The notes beneath the pieces are model-generated. The model was not told where the DNA came from. It worked only from the letters and a program-made list of their open reading frames with translations, and ran no database searches. The position numbers were made by a program, and so were the translations under genes. From positions 120,343,206 through 120,407,205 of the forward strand of contig OZ038379.1 in assembly GCA_964036045.1 (NCBI GenBank): 64,000 nt of DNA. The letters are read 5' to 3'. Below are positions 44,972 through 56,412 of the stretch, one piece after another. The DNA is from Eutreptiella sp. 'Long Island Sound 2002' (Eukaryota > Euglenozoa > Euglenophyceae > Eutreptiales > Eutreptiaceae). Each line of letters starts with the position of its first letter. Position 1 is the stretch's first letter.

Positions 44972-47817
44972 TTTCACTGTGTCAGTCTACTGAATGTCTT
45001 CTACCCTTCCAGGGGCGGTGAGCACCCTTGCGCAGAACAGCTAGACCTACTCAGTGTGTGCCACGACAGGCTCACCATTTCTGTAGAGCTCCAGTTATGG
45101 TGAATGTACTAACCCCCACCTTCAATCAGGTTCGGCGGTCCAAACACCTACAAATCCGCTGCTTGCGGAGCACTGTACCTGCCCTGGCTGTGCCCTGCAG
45201 TCCCATGCCTATGGTTACCAGCGTGAGCCAGATGGCCGCTTTTCAGGTTTGCAGCCACCCAGCGGGTGTGTGCCTTGTTGACCATGTGTTGCATGGCAAC
45301 TGCCCTGATGTAATGACCCTGGTGAGCCAACGAGAGTGGTGGCTCCCTACTCCAGGGGGGAACGACAAGCAAGGTGTGATGAAACAAGGTGTGTACACCC
45401 TCCTTGGGGACAAGCGTGCCCACAGTTAGGACCCCTGAATGGTCCAGACCCATGGGGTTCTTCCCTTCCTTACAGGGTTTACCACACCCCTAAGAGTGCT
45501 ACGTATGTCTGTATGTGTCTCACTCCTCTCCCAGTCGTGGCTCCTGGAGACCGGTCTTCGCTGACGTCGGACCGAAGGTCCTAATCAGGTACTATTACCC
45601 CTCCTATGGCGCCAAATTTCTGTGCTGGCGCCTATCCTTGGGGGAAGACGGCAAAAGCCCTACCTGTTAAAGGGGAGGGGTGGCCATGTGTGCTAAGGGC
45701 ATACAAAACGCCCATTTTTCTAGGGGCCAAAAGGTAACACACTCCCCTGCCCACGTGGAAAAGCACGCAGGACGGGAGACACCACTACACTACACTCACT
45801 AACGCCAGCACCAGCCTTCGAAGGCAGGGTGAGCACTCATCACTTGCACTCATCACCTGCCAGCCTCGCTGACCCTAACCCCTACACGCGCTACTGGGGG
45901 TTGATGTCAAAGAGGTCTCGGGCCCTATTGAACCTCCTGTGAAAGAACAAGATAACACAGCACTATTAAGCAGCGGTGGCCTAACAGGGACGCCACTACG
46001 CGTTTCCCTTTCAGGGCTTGGAGGGAAGGAGTGCTCAGTGTGCGTGCACAGCGTGTATGTCGAAGGTGTCGGACTGCACTCGCCATTCACGGCTGAGTTG
46101 CAGTTTGTTGATTGTCTGATCGGTGCCCGTCTTAGCTTGGGCACAAAAATTCAAAGTCGCCGAAGGCAACTGCAGCTGCACCAATCACCCTTACCTGCCC
46201 ACCTGTAAAACAAAGACTGATGGACCTGGCAAGTGGCGGAGGAACCAAGACAGCCTCCAGGTATTATACGCTTCTCCGGCTGCCCTATAATGCACTGTCC
46301 ACTCACCAGGTTGCAAGCAAGCAAGCTTAAGGAACTCCATACGTTCTCGTAAAGAACGTAGGGTGGAGTCCCTGGGTAACCTAACCAAGATTTATTACCG
46401 TGCGCAACACGCGTGGCCTACCCTTCAATGCGCCATATGCATGCACAGGTATGCACAGGGTTCCCATTACTCCTAAGTAGTACCAACGCGTGACTCAACC
46501 AAGAGGTCAGCTCTTCCTGGGCTTACCTACCCTAATCACCACGCATCATGTGAATGCTGAAGGTAACACGAGCGCAAAGCTACCCTAAGCACTTAAGCAA
46601 TCCTACAACGAATTATAAACAACCCTAAGGGATTCATGCACTGTTTGTCATGCACGCTCCCTGTTTTCGGGAGAAATAGGAGAGAGAATAGCGCACTGCA
46701 CATCTCAAAACAAGCCTAAGCATTTTGAGCAACCCTATTTCAGCGCTACGACAACACAAATCCGAGCAAAGCACTTTCTGTTCTAACCTGTGAAGAGAAG
46801 ACAAGGGTGGATTAGGGCACAGGGAAAGCGACACAACCTGTGAATACCTGAATTAGGCACATGAATCGCGAGCACAGGGCATACTCTAACCCTACATGCG
46901 CGCTGCGTGATCCATTCGCTTCGCATGCTTTTCATCTCTGTTTTTACCTGTGCAGAGGAAAGGAGGTGAGCACCTGATCCCCGAACGAATACAGCGATGA
47001 CAACCCTTTAAGGAAGCAGCCAACACGAAAGCAATGCATGCGTGTGAAATGACACTGACATACCTGAGAGGTGGGTTGTCCACCTGCTCTGTGGTGTGGG
47101 TTTCTTTTCAACACCTTTTCTTAAAGTTTATAAATTTGTGATGCAACTGTGCAAAAATTTCCTTTGGAACTTCAAAAACTACGGCTCATACCTTCTTTGT
47201 CTAGAGCCGTCTACCCTTGCGCAACCCTTTTTCTGTAGTCCGCTTCTGTTGCGCTTGTCTGTGACCTTAGGTTTGAGTATTAAAATGACAATTTCTCACG
47301 TCGATTCGTCCATTTTTAGCGATTTGACTTCTTAAGTCGTTGCACCTTTCCCCAAACCACAGGATTCACTCCCTGTTGGCTTTATTTGCTATTTGTTTCA
47401 GCTCCTGTACATTTGTGTCCCCCATTGGGAGTATTGCTCCGCCCTGGCCCATGGTCAGGATGTTTACTAAAACGCTGTTTATACAGCGGTAGCCCTCCGC
47501 ATTAGAGCGTTCGACTGTACCCTAGTGGGCAAGCATGTATGCTCTAGGGAGGGAGTGCCGGGTTCAAACCCCACTACCCCCATATTTTTACCAAATGTTT
47601 TCGTCGCACGCTGGCGACTTTTGAGGAATGCCCCATCGAAAGGACATCCTTCACCGTGCATTACACGGTTTTTCATGGGTACCTACAGTGTGATAGGCTT
47701 CTATGAACTGATGAGAATGTTCTTGGTTGGTTTCATGCATTTTCTGAGGTAAATTTGGGAATATTTGAGCCTTTCTCCTTGGTCCTACTGGCTTGATCAA
47801 CTAGTATCCCAGGGGGG
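44972..47817 (+). other. 3' noncoding tract of old copy B
   Basis: About 2.85 kb collinear with 37739-40574. It includes hairpin 1 (45608-45632), hairpin 2 (46340-46360) and a tRNA-like segment (47514-47590). No supportable gene. Confidence 0.75.
47514..47590 (+). other. tRNA-like sequence, copy B 3' tract
   Basis: TACCCTAGTGG, GGTTCAAACCC and a TATTTTT terminator-like run, nearly the same as 40271-40346. It therefore predates the A/B split or was copied with it. Confidence 0.6.
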
Positions 47818-48881
47818 AGTAAGAAAACGTCACTGCCATGTCTTCCGTGGAGGGCCTGATCCAGGTGTATGTACACACTTCACGGAGGCGAAACTAGCCC
47901 CGCAGCCCAGGATGCACGGACACAGGCGACGAGAAGGGGTGTACACAGTCAAGGAGGAGTTGACGCTAAAGGCAGCAGAAGCCATCAAGGTGGCCCTCGA
48001 AGAGGGGGTCGGCGCGAAATGGCCAGCGGCACACATCATGTGCAACCCCACACCAGCGACCAATGGCACCATTCTTTCCCGGGGGAAAAAGGCATGGAAC
48101 GAAGAATGCTTCAGCCGGCGCGTGCACAACAGGGCAATGACATATCCACCCTTGCCAAAGTGGTGGGAAGGGTAAGAAGAGATCACTGCCACGTCTTTCT
48201 TGGAGGGCTTGATCCAGGCCAAGCCCCCCTCAAAACCCTCTTGTTGCTGCTAAGACTTACGTAAGTATTTTTATCTCTCTGTTGAAGCCTAAAGTACACT
48301 TTCTCAATGTAACTAGGGTTATAACCCTAACCCCTCCATGAAGTTCACCCCTACCACTCAACTGAGCGGAAGTGTCTTCTTTCATGGGGGTTATATGGAA
48401 AGAAAGTAGGCTTTTCATGCCTAAGACCTTGGAGGTTAAGCCTAGGGTTCCCCACCCCAAGACCCCTATACTCAACTGTTTCTACCACTTATTGTGGTTG
48501 TACTTTTTAACTGTTTCTGAATTCAGTTGCTTGGCCAAGTCATAACCTGTGTCTGGCCTAACTCCGTTGCCCCATATTCCTAACCACCCCCCTTTCATCC
48601 AAAAGAGTGCACATGAAGTGCTTGATGCTAACTTGCAGGCTAGAGTCAGCCCAGTTTTAACTTGAAATCATTTGGCTGATGCATTTGTGATTGAATCTAT
48701 GTACTTATGCCTGCGTTGTCCATCTGCAGCCCTTCTGTGTTACACTGGATTCCAAAACTATTCATTGATTCAATCCATATCCTGTTCTTGCTCTACTTGC
48801 TCCTTTGGTTTGGGGTTTCAACATGAAAAACCTGCAGGATTTCAACAAAATCATTACGGCACTAATCAAGAACATCTTTCT
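47818..48881 (+). repeat. Old LTR 3 with internal insertion
   Basis: Starts AGTAAGAAAA after AGGGGGG and ends CATCTTTCT at 48881, like LTR 1. Without its 0.3-kb insert it would be about 0.75 kb. It closes the LTR-A-LTR-B-LTR tandem. Confidence 0.8.
47866..48174 (+). other. Insert within LTR 3 flanked by ~47-bp direct repeats
   Basis: The text GTAAGAA..TCACTGCC..GTCTT..GGAGGGC occurs at 47819-47865 and again at 48174-48222. Between lies sequence absent from LTR 2, open in one frame for about 100 codons (KEELTLKAAEAIK ... PPLPKWWEG). I do not recognise the peptide. Confidence 0.5.
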
Positions 48882-48936
48882 GAGATTAGGTACAAGAAGC
48901 ATACAGGATAGTGGGGTCCGGGGGGGACACGGAAAT

Positions 48937-49347
48937 ATGAAACGTGAGAGCAGTATGGCGGGCTCAATAGCGCATAGGACAGTGGATGACAATGGAGGAA
49001 ACGAAGCAAAATCTCCCCTTGGTGAATCAGGGGCCAGCAGCCTGCAGCGGTGGGGACAGGCAGTAGACATCTTTTTGCGGGATGACAGGTTGCGTGACAG
49101 GGGGGCGGTGGAGCTGGAAGTACGGCATGGCCAGGGGGCCATATACCAATACAATGTACAGGTGCCCAACATAATGGTCACTAATGCTGCCACAGACGGC
49201 ATGGAGGTCCGCGTCTGGCTCACAAGAGAGGTAGAAGGGATGCAGGTGCACTCTATTAGACATAGGGACGGACAACTGGTGATCCTGTTGAAGTCGAAAC
49301 CTACGTTGTCCAAGCCACTGCACGGCAGCTTGCGAAATCAGCCATGA
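48937..49347 (+). CDS. Hypothetical protein, 136 codons
   Basis: The ATG at 48937 lies just after LTR 3. The predicted protein has mixed composition with a beta-rich look (AVELEVRHGQG, VQVPNIMV, VRVWLTRE, LVILLKSKP) and is not low-complexity, so it may be coding or a relic of it. No family recognised. It is followed by further broken open frames. It could be part of a Gag or of a host gene exon; nothing in the sequence decides. Confidence 0.3.
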   Translation: MKRESSMAGSIAHRTVDDNGGNEAKSPLGESGASSLQRWGQAVDIFLRDDRLRDRGAVELEVRHGQGAIYQYNVQVPNIMVTNAATDGMEVRVWLTREVEGMQVHSIRHRDGQLVILLKSKPTLSKPLHGSLRNQP

Positions 49348-50415
49348 CAGAGGGAGAAACGAGGCACCTCAGAACTACATAGGGCTGACCACCAGAATGA
49401 CAAAGAAGAAAAGACAGAGCAACTGAGGAACTGGACATCTCAGTTACGGGACGGGACAGAAAGGACATGCTTGAGCAGTGGGCTCAAAGAATCAGGGGGA
49501 AGGCCTCACTATGGCCAAATGTCTTGCTCCAAGATAGGGAGACACAGGCGGTGCTGGAAGGGCTCATCAGAGGGTGTAGGGGGGGAGACATGAGGCAGGT
49601 AGTGAGCAAAGCGAGATACCACAGAAAAGCGAAAATGAAAACGACGGAAGACAGGTGCAGACCAGGGTGCACGCAGGCCCCGTGTCTGTGCAGATGACAC
49701 ACACCATAATAGCTGTGAGGTAGTTATAATGGGGTCACAATGAGGCAGCCGAGCAAAAGGCGCCTATGTGGCTGCCAATGTGGGAGGAAGAAGGAGCGCT
49801 GCTGGTGTACCTGCACCAGGTGAAGCACCTGTGGGTTGCATACGGGCGGTGGACACCGGGGTGACGCCGGATGAACCGCAGCCTAGAGCACAGGTACTCG
49901 TGGCCAAGAACGTGGAGCCTGAGCAGATGCAGAGGGATGTACAGGTTGCGGCCTGGGTGGGCCGCACCAGCAGGACAGTGGAGGCTTGGGGCCCAACAAG
50001 ACAGGTCCTGGCGTTGGCGCTGTATGTCGGGGCCACGATGCAAAGAAGGCAAGGGATACCGGGCGACTGGGACCCGGACACAGATATGCGAAGGTTCAAG
50101 AGGGTTATGGCATTGTTTGTGGTGGATTTTGGAGCACCACAGGAACCCAGTACTGGACAGATTAGTGCCACAGGAGCGGCAGATGGGGATGTCATCGACT
50201 AGGACCAGGATTGGCACAGATGGTGGGTCGTGGAGGCAAGGGGGGGGAGAGGCACAGCGGTGGTGTACACGCTGAAGCCGTTGAAAAGAGCGCAACACCC
50301 CCTGATGAGATGAGTCCGTGAGGCAGAGCTGGTGACAGTAGAGACTGAAACAGATACCAATGCCGCTCGAGTGGGTGTCCCGCAGCAGGGCAAGAGAGCT
50401 GTCAAGGTGGATAGT
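49348..50415 (+). other. Unassigned region with two broken open frames
   Basis: Frames at 49467-49697 (LEQWAQRIRGKASLW..., ending in Cys-rich CRPGCTQAPCLCR) and about 49744-50202 (VGCIRAVDTGVTPDE, WVGRTSRTVEAWG, DTDMRRFKRVMALFVVDFG) look protein-like but lack clear starts and are separated by stops. They lie outside the DIRS terminal repeats. No family recognised. Confidence 0.3.
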
Positions 50416-50720
50416 GCACACTCCGTTCCCACACAGCACAATTCGCAGAGATGTAGTCTGCTCTTCTCCACCGGTTTTCCCCTTGTGTTTTCTATATGTA
50501 CAAGATCACATATAAAACACTTTGTCCATTTTGTTTAATGTTTCATTTAACCCTATAGGGATTTGAACCTGCATTACCACAATTGAACTAGTTAGGTAAT
50601 ACCTTTATACTAGCGCGCCTTCCAATATCAGCGCCAGTAGAACAACATACAAAATTCGAAGCAATAACAGAATCCATTTACTGCCCATTACGATTCCCCT
50701 TTGTCTCCTCATGCTCTTAA
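50416..50720 (+). repeat. DIRS left inverted terminal repeat
   Basis: Its reverse complement aligns with 52695-52975: CCGGTTTTCCCCTTGTGT at 50471 mirrors ACACAAGGGGAAAACCGG at 52931. The outer ~40 bp instead match the internal complementary region. It contains a minus-strand tRNA-like sequence. Confidence 0.85.
50553..50616 (-). other. tRNA-like sequence in left DIRS repeat
   Basis: Minus strand reads A box TAGTATAAAGG and B box GGTTCAAATCC (50559-50569), with CTATAGGG after it. It is the mirror of 52804-52868. Confidence 0.6.
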
Positions 50721-50755
50721 TACCGGTGACAAAGGACTGAGATCTGCTAGATTTA

Positions 50756-52470
50756 GTGTTTCATTGGCACGGAGCTATTTGGTTTTGGAAAACGGATTTT
50801 GTTTTGGTTACATTTTACTGCTGCATGCTCGGCTGGGGCTGTGCGGCAGCCCTGGGCGCCGGGCGCGGTCTGGCCCTCCGCTGGTGGGTCAATCTGACGG
50901 GAAGCGGGGGCTGGTACCAATCAACGCAAAGGAGTTTCAGGCCGCCATTTTTGCCCTAAGCTCCTACATGATGAGACATGCAACAATCGGATTTTACACC
51001 AATTCAACGACCCTTCCCCATTACATTTGCAAATGGGGAGGCCATCATTATTATTTATATCCCTTCGTCGAAAGACTATGGGTATGCACACAGGAGCAGA
51101 ACGTCACTATAGTGCCACACTACATTCCTCCAGCCCTCACCCCTGCGGTCCTCCCTTCTCCACGGAATTACACTGTGGCCGAGACGTGTTTCAGTCAAGG
51201 GATGGTCGATCGCATTTATCACTTGGCGAGCAAGTGGATACACCCGGTAATCAATGGGACATCGCGTCAGGAGTGTTCTCAGTGCAAACGTTTTATTGCG
51301 CCGACACCTCTGCCTCGGGCGGCGGCGGTGGATATACTGTCTACCAGTCTACAGGAACAGACGCCAGCATGGTGCAATCTGCCATGGAGCATGATACGCA
51401 AGATTCTGAACCGCAGGAGCATGTTCCACAATCAGGTTTTAATGGTGGTACGGTTTCATCAGCACACTCCTTTGTGGTTACTGCCGACCGGACTCCAAAT
51501 TATGCTACGAGAGGTCCAGTTCCGTCTTGCAGAATGTACCATGGTTTCAACAGCCAAACCGCTGGTCTGCGGCATTCTTTCAGAGTCTATCTGCCTTACC
51601 GAGGAGCCACCGCGCAAGAGGCGAAAATTTGGATCAAAGAGACGGGACCTGCATTTCTTCAGAGATACCATAGAGCGTTGTGCAGGTTTCTGCAGGTGGC
51701 CGTGCAACGTAAACCGGTGGCAGACCCCTCCAGTTTTCAACAATGTGAAGCAATACCTATGCACTCTTCGGCCCAGGCGGTGGCGTCTTTTGCCTCCGAG
51801 TATTCTTCTTCTGAGGCTGAAAATCTTTACTCCGCACTGACGCTGTTCCCATGCTTCTAGTCACTGCGTTTTGAAAAGTCCTTGGCCAGACTGAAAAGAA
51901 GGTAGAATGCTTCAGGTCCACATTATGCCATGTTTCACGACACCTCAGCGCTGCTTAATGCAATAGCGATGGAAAGGACTGATACAGAGGAGTGTCTGCG
52001 GTTGCGCACTATATTATTGTTAACGTTTCCGGGCCTATTTCGTGGCTGTGACTTGGCAAAGGCGACGCGTAACGTGTGTATGCACAGTAAACCATTGTTT
52101 CTGTGGAGGCAGCGCAAAAGTAGGAAATACTGTGTTTCAGGGTCGTCCCACGCAGTACCTTTGACAGCACGCTTTGAAGCAGTATCTGTAAAGCACAGCA
52201 GATTATCGTGGAACAGCATTGTTTGTCTCTTTAGAGACTCAGCGCATACCTTTATCCGCGGACCGTATAAATTATATGAACACCTTTTTTCCGGTGTCTC
52301 AGGGTCCTTCAGACTTCACAGCGCATTCTACCAGAGGCGCTGCTGCGACAGCGCTTATTCGCTCGGGGTGGATCCTTATCTCATCTGAGCCCTGGGCGAC
52401 TGGGTGAACTTTGATCGCTTCAGGAGCCTTTATGACAGGGTCGGAGCTTTGGCCCCTATAACACTGCTAC
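50756..52470 (+). pseudogene. DIRS RNase H, Dam-like methyltransferase and tyrosine recombinase, frameshifted
   Basis: RNase H: CMLGWG near 50822 (first catalytic Asp apparently lost), then after a frameshift INAKEFQAAIFAL (50923), FYTNSTT and KWGG, and HYIPP. Methyltransferase-like block at about 51200-51480: AWCNLPWSMIRK near 51366 (NPPW-type motif altered to NLPW), VLMVV, TPLWLL. Tyrosine recombinase from about 51640: N-terminal helix FLQRYHRAL, catalytic Arg in LFRGCDLAK (near 52040), HSTRG (HxxR, near 52322) and the probable nucleophile Tyr in FDRFRSLYDR (near 52430). The domains lie in all three frames, so the copy is dead. Confidence 0.85.
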
Positions 52471-52523
52471 TCATAAAGCAAAGGCCTACACTGGCTTCTG
52501 CTGGTAGTAGGCCATCTATGGGG

Positions 52524-52620
52524 ATTGTGCTGTGTGTGAACTGAGTGTGCTCGGATTCATCCTATTTTAAGAGAAGGGATGAAGAGTGCACGAAGTGGAC
52601 ACAGAGCACAAGACACATAA
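52524..52620 (+). repeat. DIRS internal complementary region
   Basis: ATTGTGCTGTGTG-GAAC-GAGTGTGC (52524-52550) is the reverse complement of the left outer end (50416-50443). TTTTAAGAGAAGGGATGAAG onward (52565-52620) is the reverse complement of the right outer end (52970-53028). The two matches abut, as required for a template that joins both ends into a circle. Confidence 0.85.
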
Positions 52621-52694
52621 ATGCCCACCCTGCCCTCCCTGTTGAGGATGTGTAACCCTTAGTGCAAGTAACTGTGGGGCTTTGTATACCCTGT

Positions 52695-53048
52695 TTTAAG
52701 ACATTGAGAGGACAAAGGGGGATCCGAATGGGCAGTGAATAGATTTTGTCATTGTTTTGCATTCGGTATCATGATTTTTCACTGGCGCTGATTCTAGAAG
52801 GAACGCTAGTATAATGGTATTACCTGACTAGTGCAATTGTGGGGATGCAGGTTCAGATCGCTATAAGGTTAAGTGAAAAATCAAACAAAATGGATAAAGG
52901 GTTTTATATGTCATCCTGTACATATAGTAGACACAAGGGGAAAACCGGTAAAGAAGAGCAGAGCCTTCCTATGTGTCTTGGGCTGTGTGTCCACCTCATG
53001 CACTCTTCATCCCTCCTCTTAAAATCGGGTGATTCTGAGCCTCCGAGC
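52695..53048 (+). repeat. DIRS right inverted terminal repeat
   Basis: Inverse of the left repeat over about 260 bp, extended by about 75 bp complementary to the internal complementary region. Ends near TCCGAGC. Confidence 0.85.
52804..52868 (+). other. tRNA-like sequence in right DIRS repeat
   Basis: A box TAGTATAATGG and B-box-like GGTTCAGATCG with CTATAAGG after it; mirror of the left copy. The B box is slightly worse than on the left. Confidence 0.55.
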
Positions 53049-53477
53049 AAGTAGGAGGAGAAGAGAAAGGGGGCACTAGCGACGGCACAGTGAATCGCAA
53101 AGGAATCAGAGAAGAGAGTTCCGGAGGCAGGGGTGGCACCAGAGGAGAAGGGACAAAGCTAATGGAGGTGAGTAAGGAGGGGCAGGGACAGGCAGATGCA
53201 GGTTGTCTTAGAGGGTGAGGAGCAGGTAAAGGGGCGCCGACCCCAGGAAAGGGCAAATGGAGGAGGCGAGAATAGGGGGTACGGGACAGGAGGAGAACTC
53301 AAGGGCGGACGAAAGTGGGCAGGATGACGAGGAGATAGTGGACGGAGTGGAGGAAGAAGAGGAAAACCAGGGTAAGGATATGAATGGACCCGGGAGGGGG
53401 CAGAAGAGGCGAACGAAGGGGACCGAAACACCTGAGCAGGGGACAGGGGACGGTTGGAGTGAAAGCCTTGCAGCCAC
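53049..53477 (+). other. Purine-rich spacer with a short acidic open frame
   Basis: G/A-rich sequence between the DIRS element and the minisatellite. A frame from the ATG at 53257 encodes about 70 acidic residues (QDDEEIVDGVEEEEEN, then PGRGQKRRTK) before running into the repeat. Two donor-like sites (GGTGAGTAAG at 53167, AGGTAAGGAT at 53371) are present. A coding exon is possible but unproven. Confidence 0.3.
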
Positions 53478-56412
53478 GGCACTCCTGGCTGGAGTGTTGG
53501 GGTGTGTATGTGTTTGTGCGCGCGCTCCGCTTGGTCCCCTGCCAGTACTGGCTGGGGCGTGCGATGTGGGTGTGTGTGCGCGGGCTCGGGTTTCGGCCGC
53601 GCCCCGCCACTCCAGGCTGTGGTGTTGGGGTGTGTGTGTGTTTGTGTGTGCGCTCCGCTTGTACCCCGACACTCTTGGCTGGGGTGTGTGGTGTGTGCAG
53701 TTGGGCTTGGGTTTTGGCTTGCACCCCGCCATTCTTGACTCGGGTTTTGGGGCGTGCTTGGTTGTTTGTGCACTCTGCCTGCACCCCGCCGTTCCCGGCT
53801 CGGGCGGACAGTGTGGGTGTGTGTGCTTGGGCTCGGGTTTCGGCTGCTCCCGGCCACTCCTGGCTGGGGTGTGCGGTGTTGATGTGTGTGCCTGGGCTCG
53901 CGTTTCGGCTGCGCGCCGCCAATCCCCGCTGGGGTGTTGGGTTGTGTATGTGTTTGCGTGCGCGCTCCAATTGTACCCCGTCTTTCCTGGCTCGGGTGTC
54001 ACGTGTGGATGTGTGTGCCTGGGCTCGGGTTGCGGCTGCGCCCCGCCACTGCTGGCTGGGGTGTCTCGGTGTGTGTGTGTTTGTGTGCGCGCTTCGCTTG
54101 TACTCCGCCATTCCTGGCTGGGGTGTGCGGCGTGGTTTTGTGTGCTTGGGCTCGGGTTTCGGCTACGCCCCGCGACTCCTTGCTGGTGTGTTTGGGTGTG
54201 TGTGTGTTTGTGTGCGCACTCGCCTTGTACCCCGCCACTCCTGGATGGGATGTGCGTTGTGGGTGTGCGTGCTTAGCCTCGGGTTTCGGCTGCGTCACAC
54301 CACTCCTGGCTGGGGTGTTGGGGGGTGTGTGTGTTTGTGTGCGCGCTCTGTTTGCACCCCGCCACTCCTGGATGGGGTGTGCGGTGTGGCTGTGTGTGCT
54401 TGGGCTTGGGTTGCGGTTGCTCCTGGCCACTCCTGGCTGGGGTGTGCGGTGTTGATGTGTGTGCCTGGGCTCGCGTTTCAGCTGCACTCCGCCAATCCCC
54501 GCTGGGTTGTTGGGGTGTGTGTGTGTTTGCGTGCGCGCTCCATTTGTACCCCGTCTTCCCTGGCTCGGGTGTGCGGTGTGGGTGTCTGTGCTTGGGGTCG
54601 GGTTGCGGCTGCGCCACGCCACTCCTGGCTGGGGTGTTTGGGTGTGCGTGTGTTTGTGTGTGCGCTTTGCTTGTACTCCGCCATTCCTGGCTTGGGTGTG
54701 CGGTGTGGTTTTGTGTGCTTGGGCTCGGTCTCAACTACGCCCCGCGACTCCTTGCTGGTGTGTTTGGGTGTGTGTGTGTTTGTGTGCGCGCTCCCCTCGT
54801 ACCCCGCCACTCCTGGATAGGGTGTGCGGTGTGGGTGTGTGTGCTTGGGCTCAGGTTTCGGCCGCATCATACCACTCCTGGCTGGGGTGCTGGGGTGTGT
54901 GTGTGTTTGTGTGCGCGCTCTGTTTGCCCCCCGCCACTCCTGGCTGGGGTGTCCCGTTTGGCTGTGTGTGCTTGGGCTCGGGTTGCGGCTGCGCTCCGCC
55001 ACTCCTGGCTGGGGTGTTGGGGTGTGTGTGTGCTTGTGTGCGCGCTCCGCTTGTACCCCCCCACTCCTGGCTGGGATGTGCGGTGTCGCTGTATGTGCTT
55101 GGGCTCCATTTTCAGGTGCGCCCCGCTACTCCTGGTTGGGGTGTTCGGGTGTGTGTGTGTTTGTGTGCGCGCTCCGCTTGTTCTCCGCCACTCTTGGCCG
55201 GGGTCTGCGGCATGGGTGTGTGTGTTTTGGCTCGGGTTTCGGCTGCGCTCCGGCACTCCTGGCTCGCGTGTTGGCGTGTGTGTGTGTTTGTGTGCGCGTT
55301 TTTTTTCCACCTCGCCACTCCTGGCTGAGATGTGCGCTGTGGGTGTGCGTGCTTGGGCTCGTGTTTCGGCTGCTCCCCGCCACTCCTGGCAGGGGTGTTG
55401 GGGTGTGTGTGTGTTTGTGTGCGCGGTCTGTTTGCACCCCGCCACTCCTGGATGGGTTGTGCGGTGTGGGTGTGTGTGCTTCGGCTCGAATTTCGGCTGC
55501 TCCCCACCACTCCTGGCTGGGGTGTTGGGGAGGGTGTGTGTTTGTCTGCGCGCACCGCTTGTGCCCCGCCATTCCTGCCTGCGGTGTCCGGTTTGGGTGT
55601 GTGCTTGGCTTGCGCCCCGCCACTTCTGGCTGGGGTGTTGGGGTGTATGTGTGCTTGTGTGCGCGCTTTGCTTGTACCCTGCGACTCGTGGCTGGGCCGT
55701 GCGGTGTGGGTGTGTGTGTTTGGGCTCAGGTTGCGGCTGCGCCATGCCACGCCTGGCTAGGGTGTTGGGGTGTGTGTGTGTTTGTGTGCGCGCTCCGCTT
55801 GCTCCCCTGCCAGTACTGGCTGCGGCGTGCGATGTGGGTGTGTGTGCTGGGGGTCGGGTCTCGGCCGCGCCCCGCCACTCCTGGCTGGGGTGTTTGGGTG
55901 TGTGTGTGTTTGTGTGCGCGCTCCGATTTTACTCCGCCACTCCTGGCTGGGGTGTGCGGTATGGGTGTGTGTGCTTGGGCTCGGATTTCGGCTGCTCCCA
56001 GCCACTCCTGGCTCGGGTGTGAGGTGTGGGTGTGTGTTTCTTGGCTCGGGTCTCGGCTGCGCCCCGCCACTCCTGGCCCGGGTGTTGGTGTGTGTGTGTG
56101 TTTGCGTAGGCGCTCCGCTTGTACCCCACCACTCCTGGCTGGCGTGTGCTTTGTGGGTGTGTGTGCTTGGCCTCGGGCTTCGTCTGCTCCTGGCCACTCC
56201 TGGCTGGGGTGTGCGGTGTGCGTGTGTGTTTTTGGGCTCGGGTCTTGGCTGCGCCCCGCCACTCCTTGCTGGGGTGTTGGGGTGTGTGTGTGTTTTTATG
56301 GGCGCTCCGCTTGTACCCCACCACTCCGGGCTGCGGTGTGCGGTGTGGGTGTGTGTGCTCGGGCTCGGGTTTCGACTGCGCCCCGCCACTCCTGGCTGGG
56401 CTGCTTGTGTGT
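53478..56412 (+). repeat. Dimeric ~130-bp G/T-rich minisatellite, about 22 dimers
   Basis: Two alternating half-units start CTCCTGGCTGGGGTGT. Type A (about 68 bp) continues GCGGTGTGGGTGTGTGTGCTTGGGCTCGGGTTTCGGC; type B (about 62 bp) continues TGGGGTGTGTGTGTGTTTGTGTGCGCGCTCCGCTTGTACCC. Copies differ by point changes, and a few dimers are out of order. Long Cys/Val-rich frames here (and His/Thr-rich ones on the other strand) are repeat artefacts. Confidence 0.9.

Larger units (their letters stand above)
50416..53048 (+). mobile_element. Compact DIRS-like tyrosine-recombinase retrotransposon, Gag and RT missing
   Basis: Outer ends 50416 and about 53048 belong to inverted repeats. An internal complementary region at about 52524-52620 matches both outer ends in reverse complement. 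The interior encodes decayed RNase H, methyltransferase-like and tyrosine recombinase domains. That set, with inverted LTRs and an internal complementary region, defines DIRS-type elements, which integrate circular DNA with a recombinase and make no target duplication. Autonomous DIRS are 5-6 kb; this 2.6-kb copy has lost gag and RT. Confidence 0.85.
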
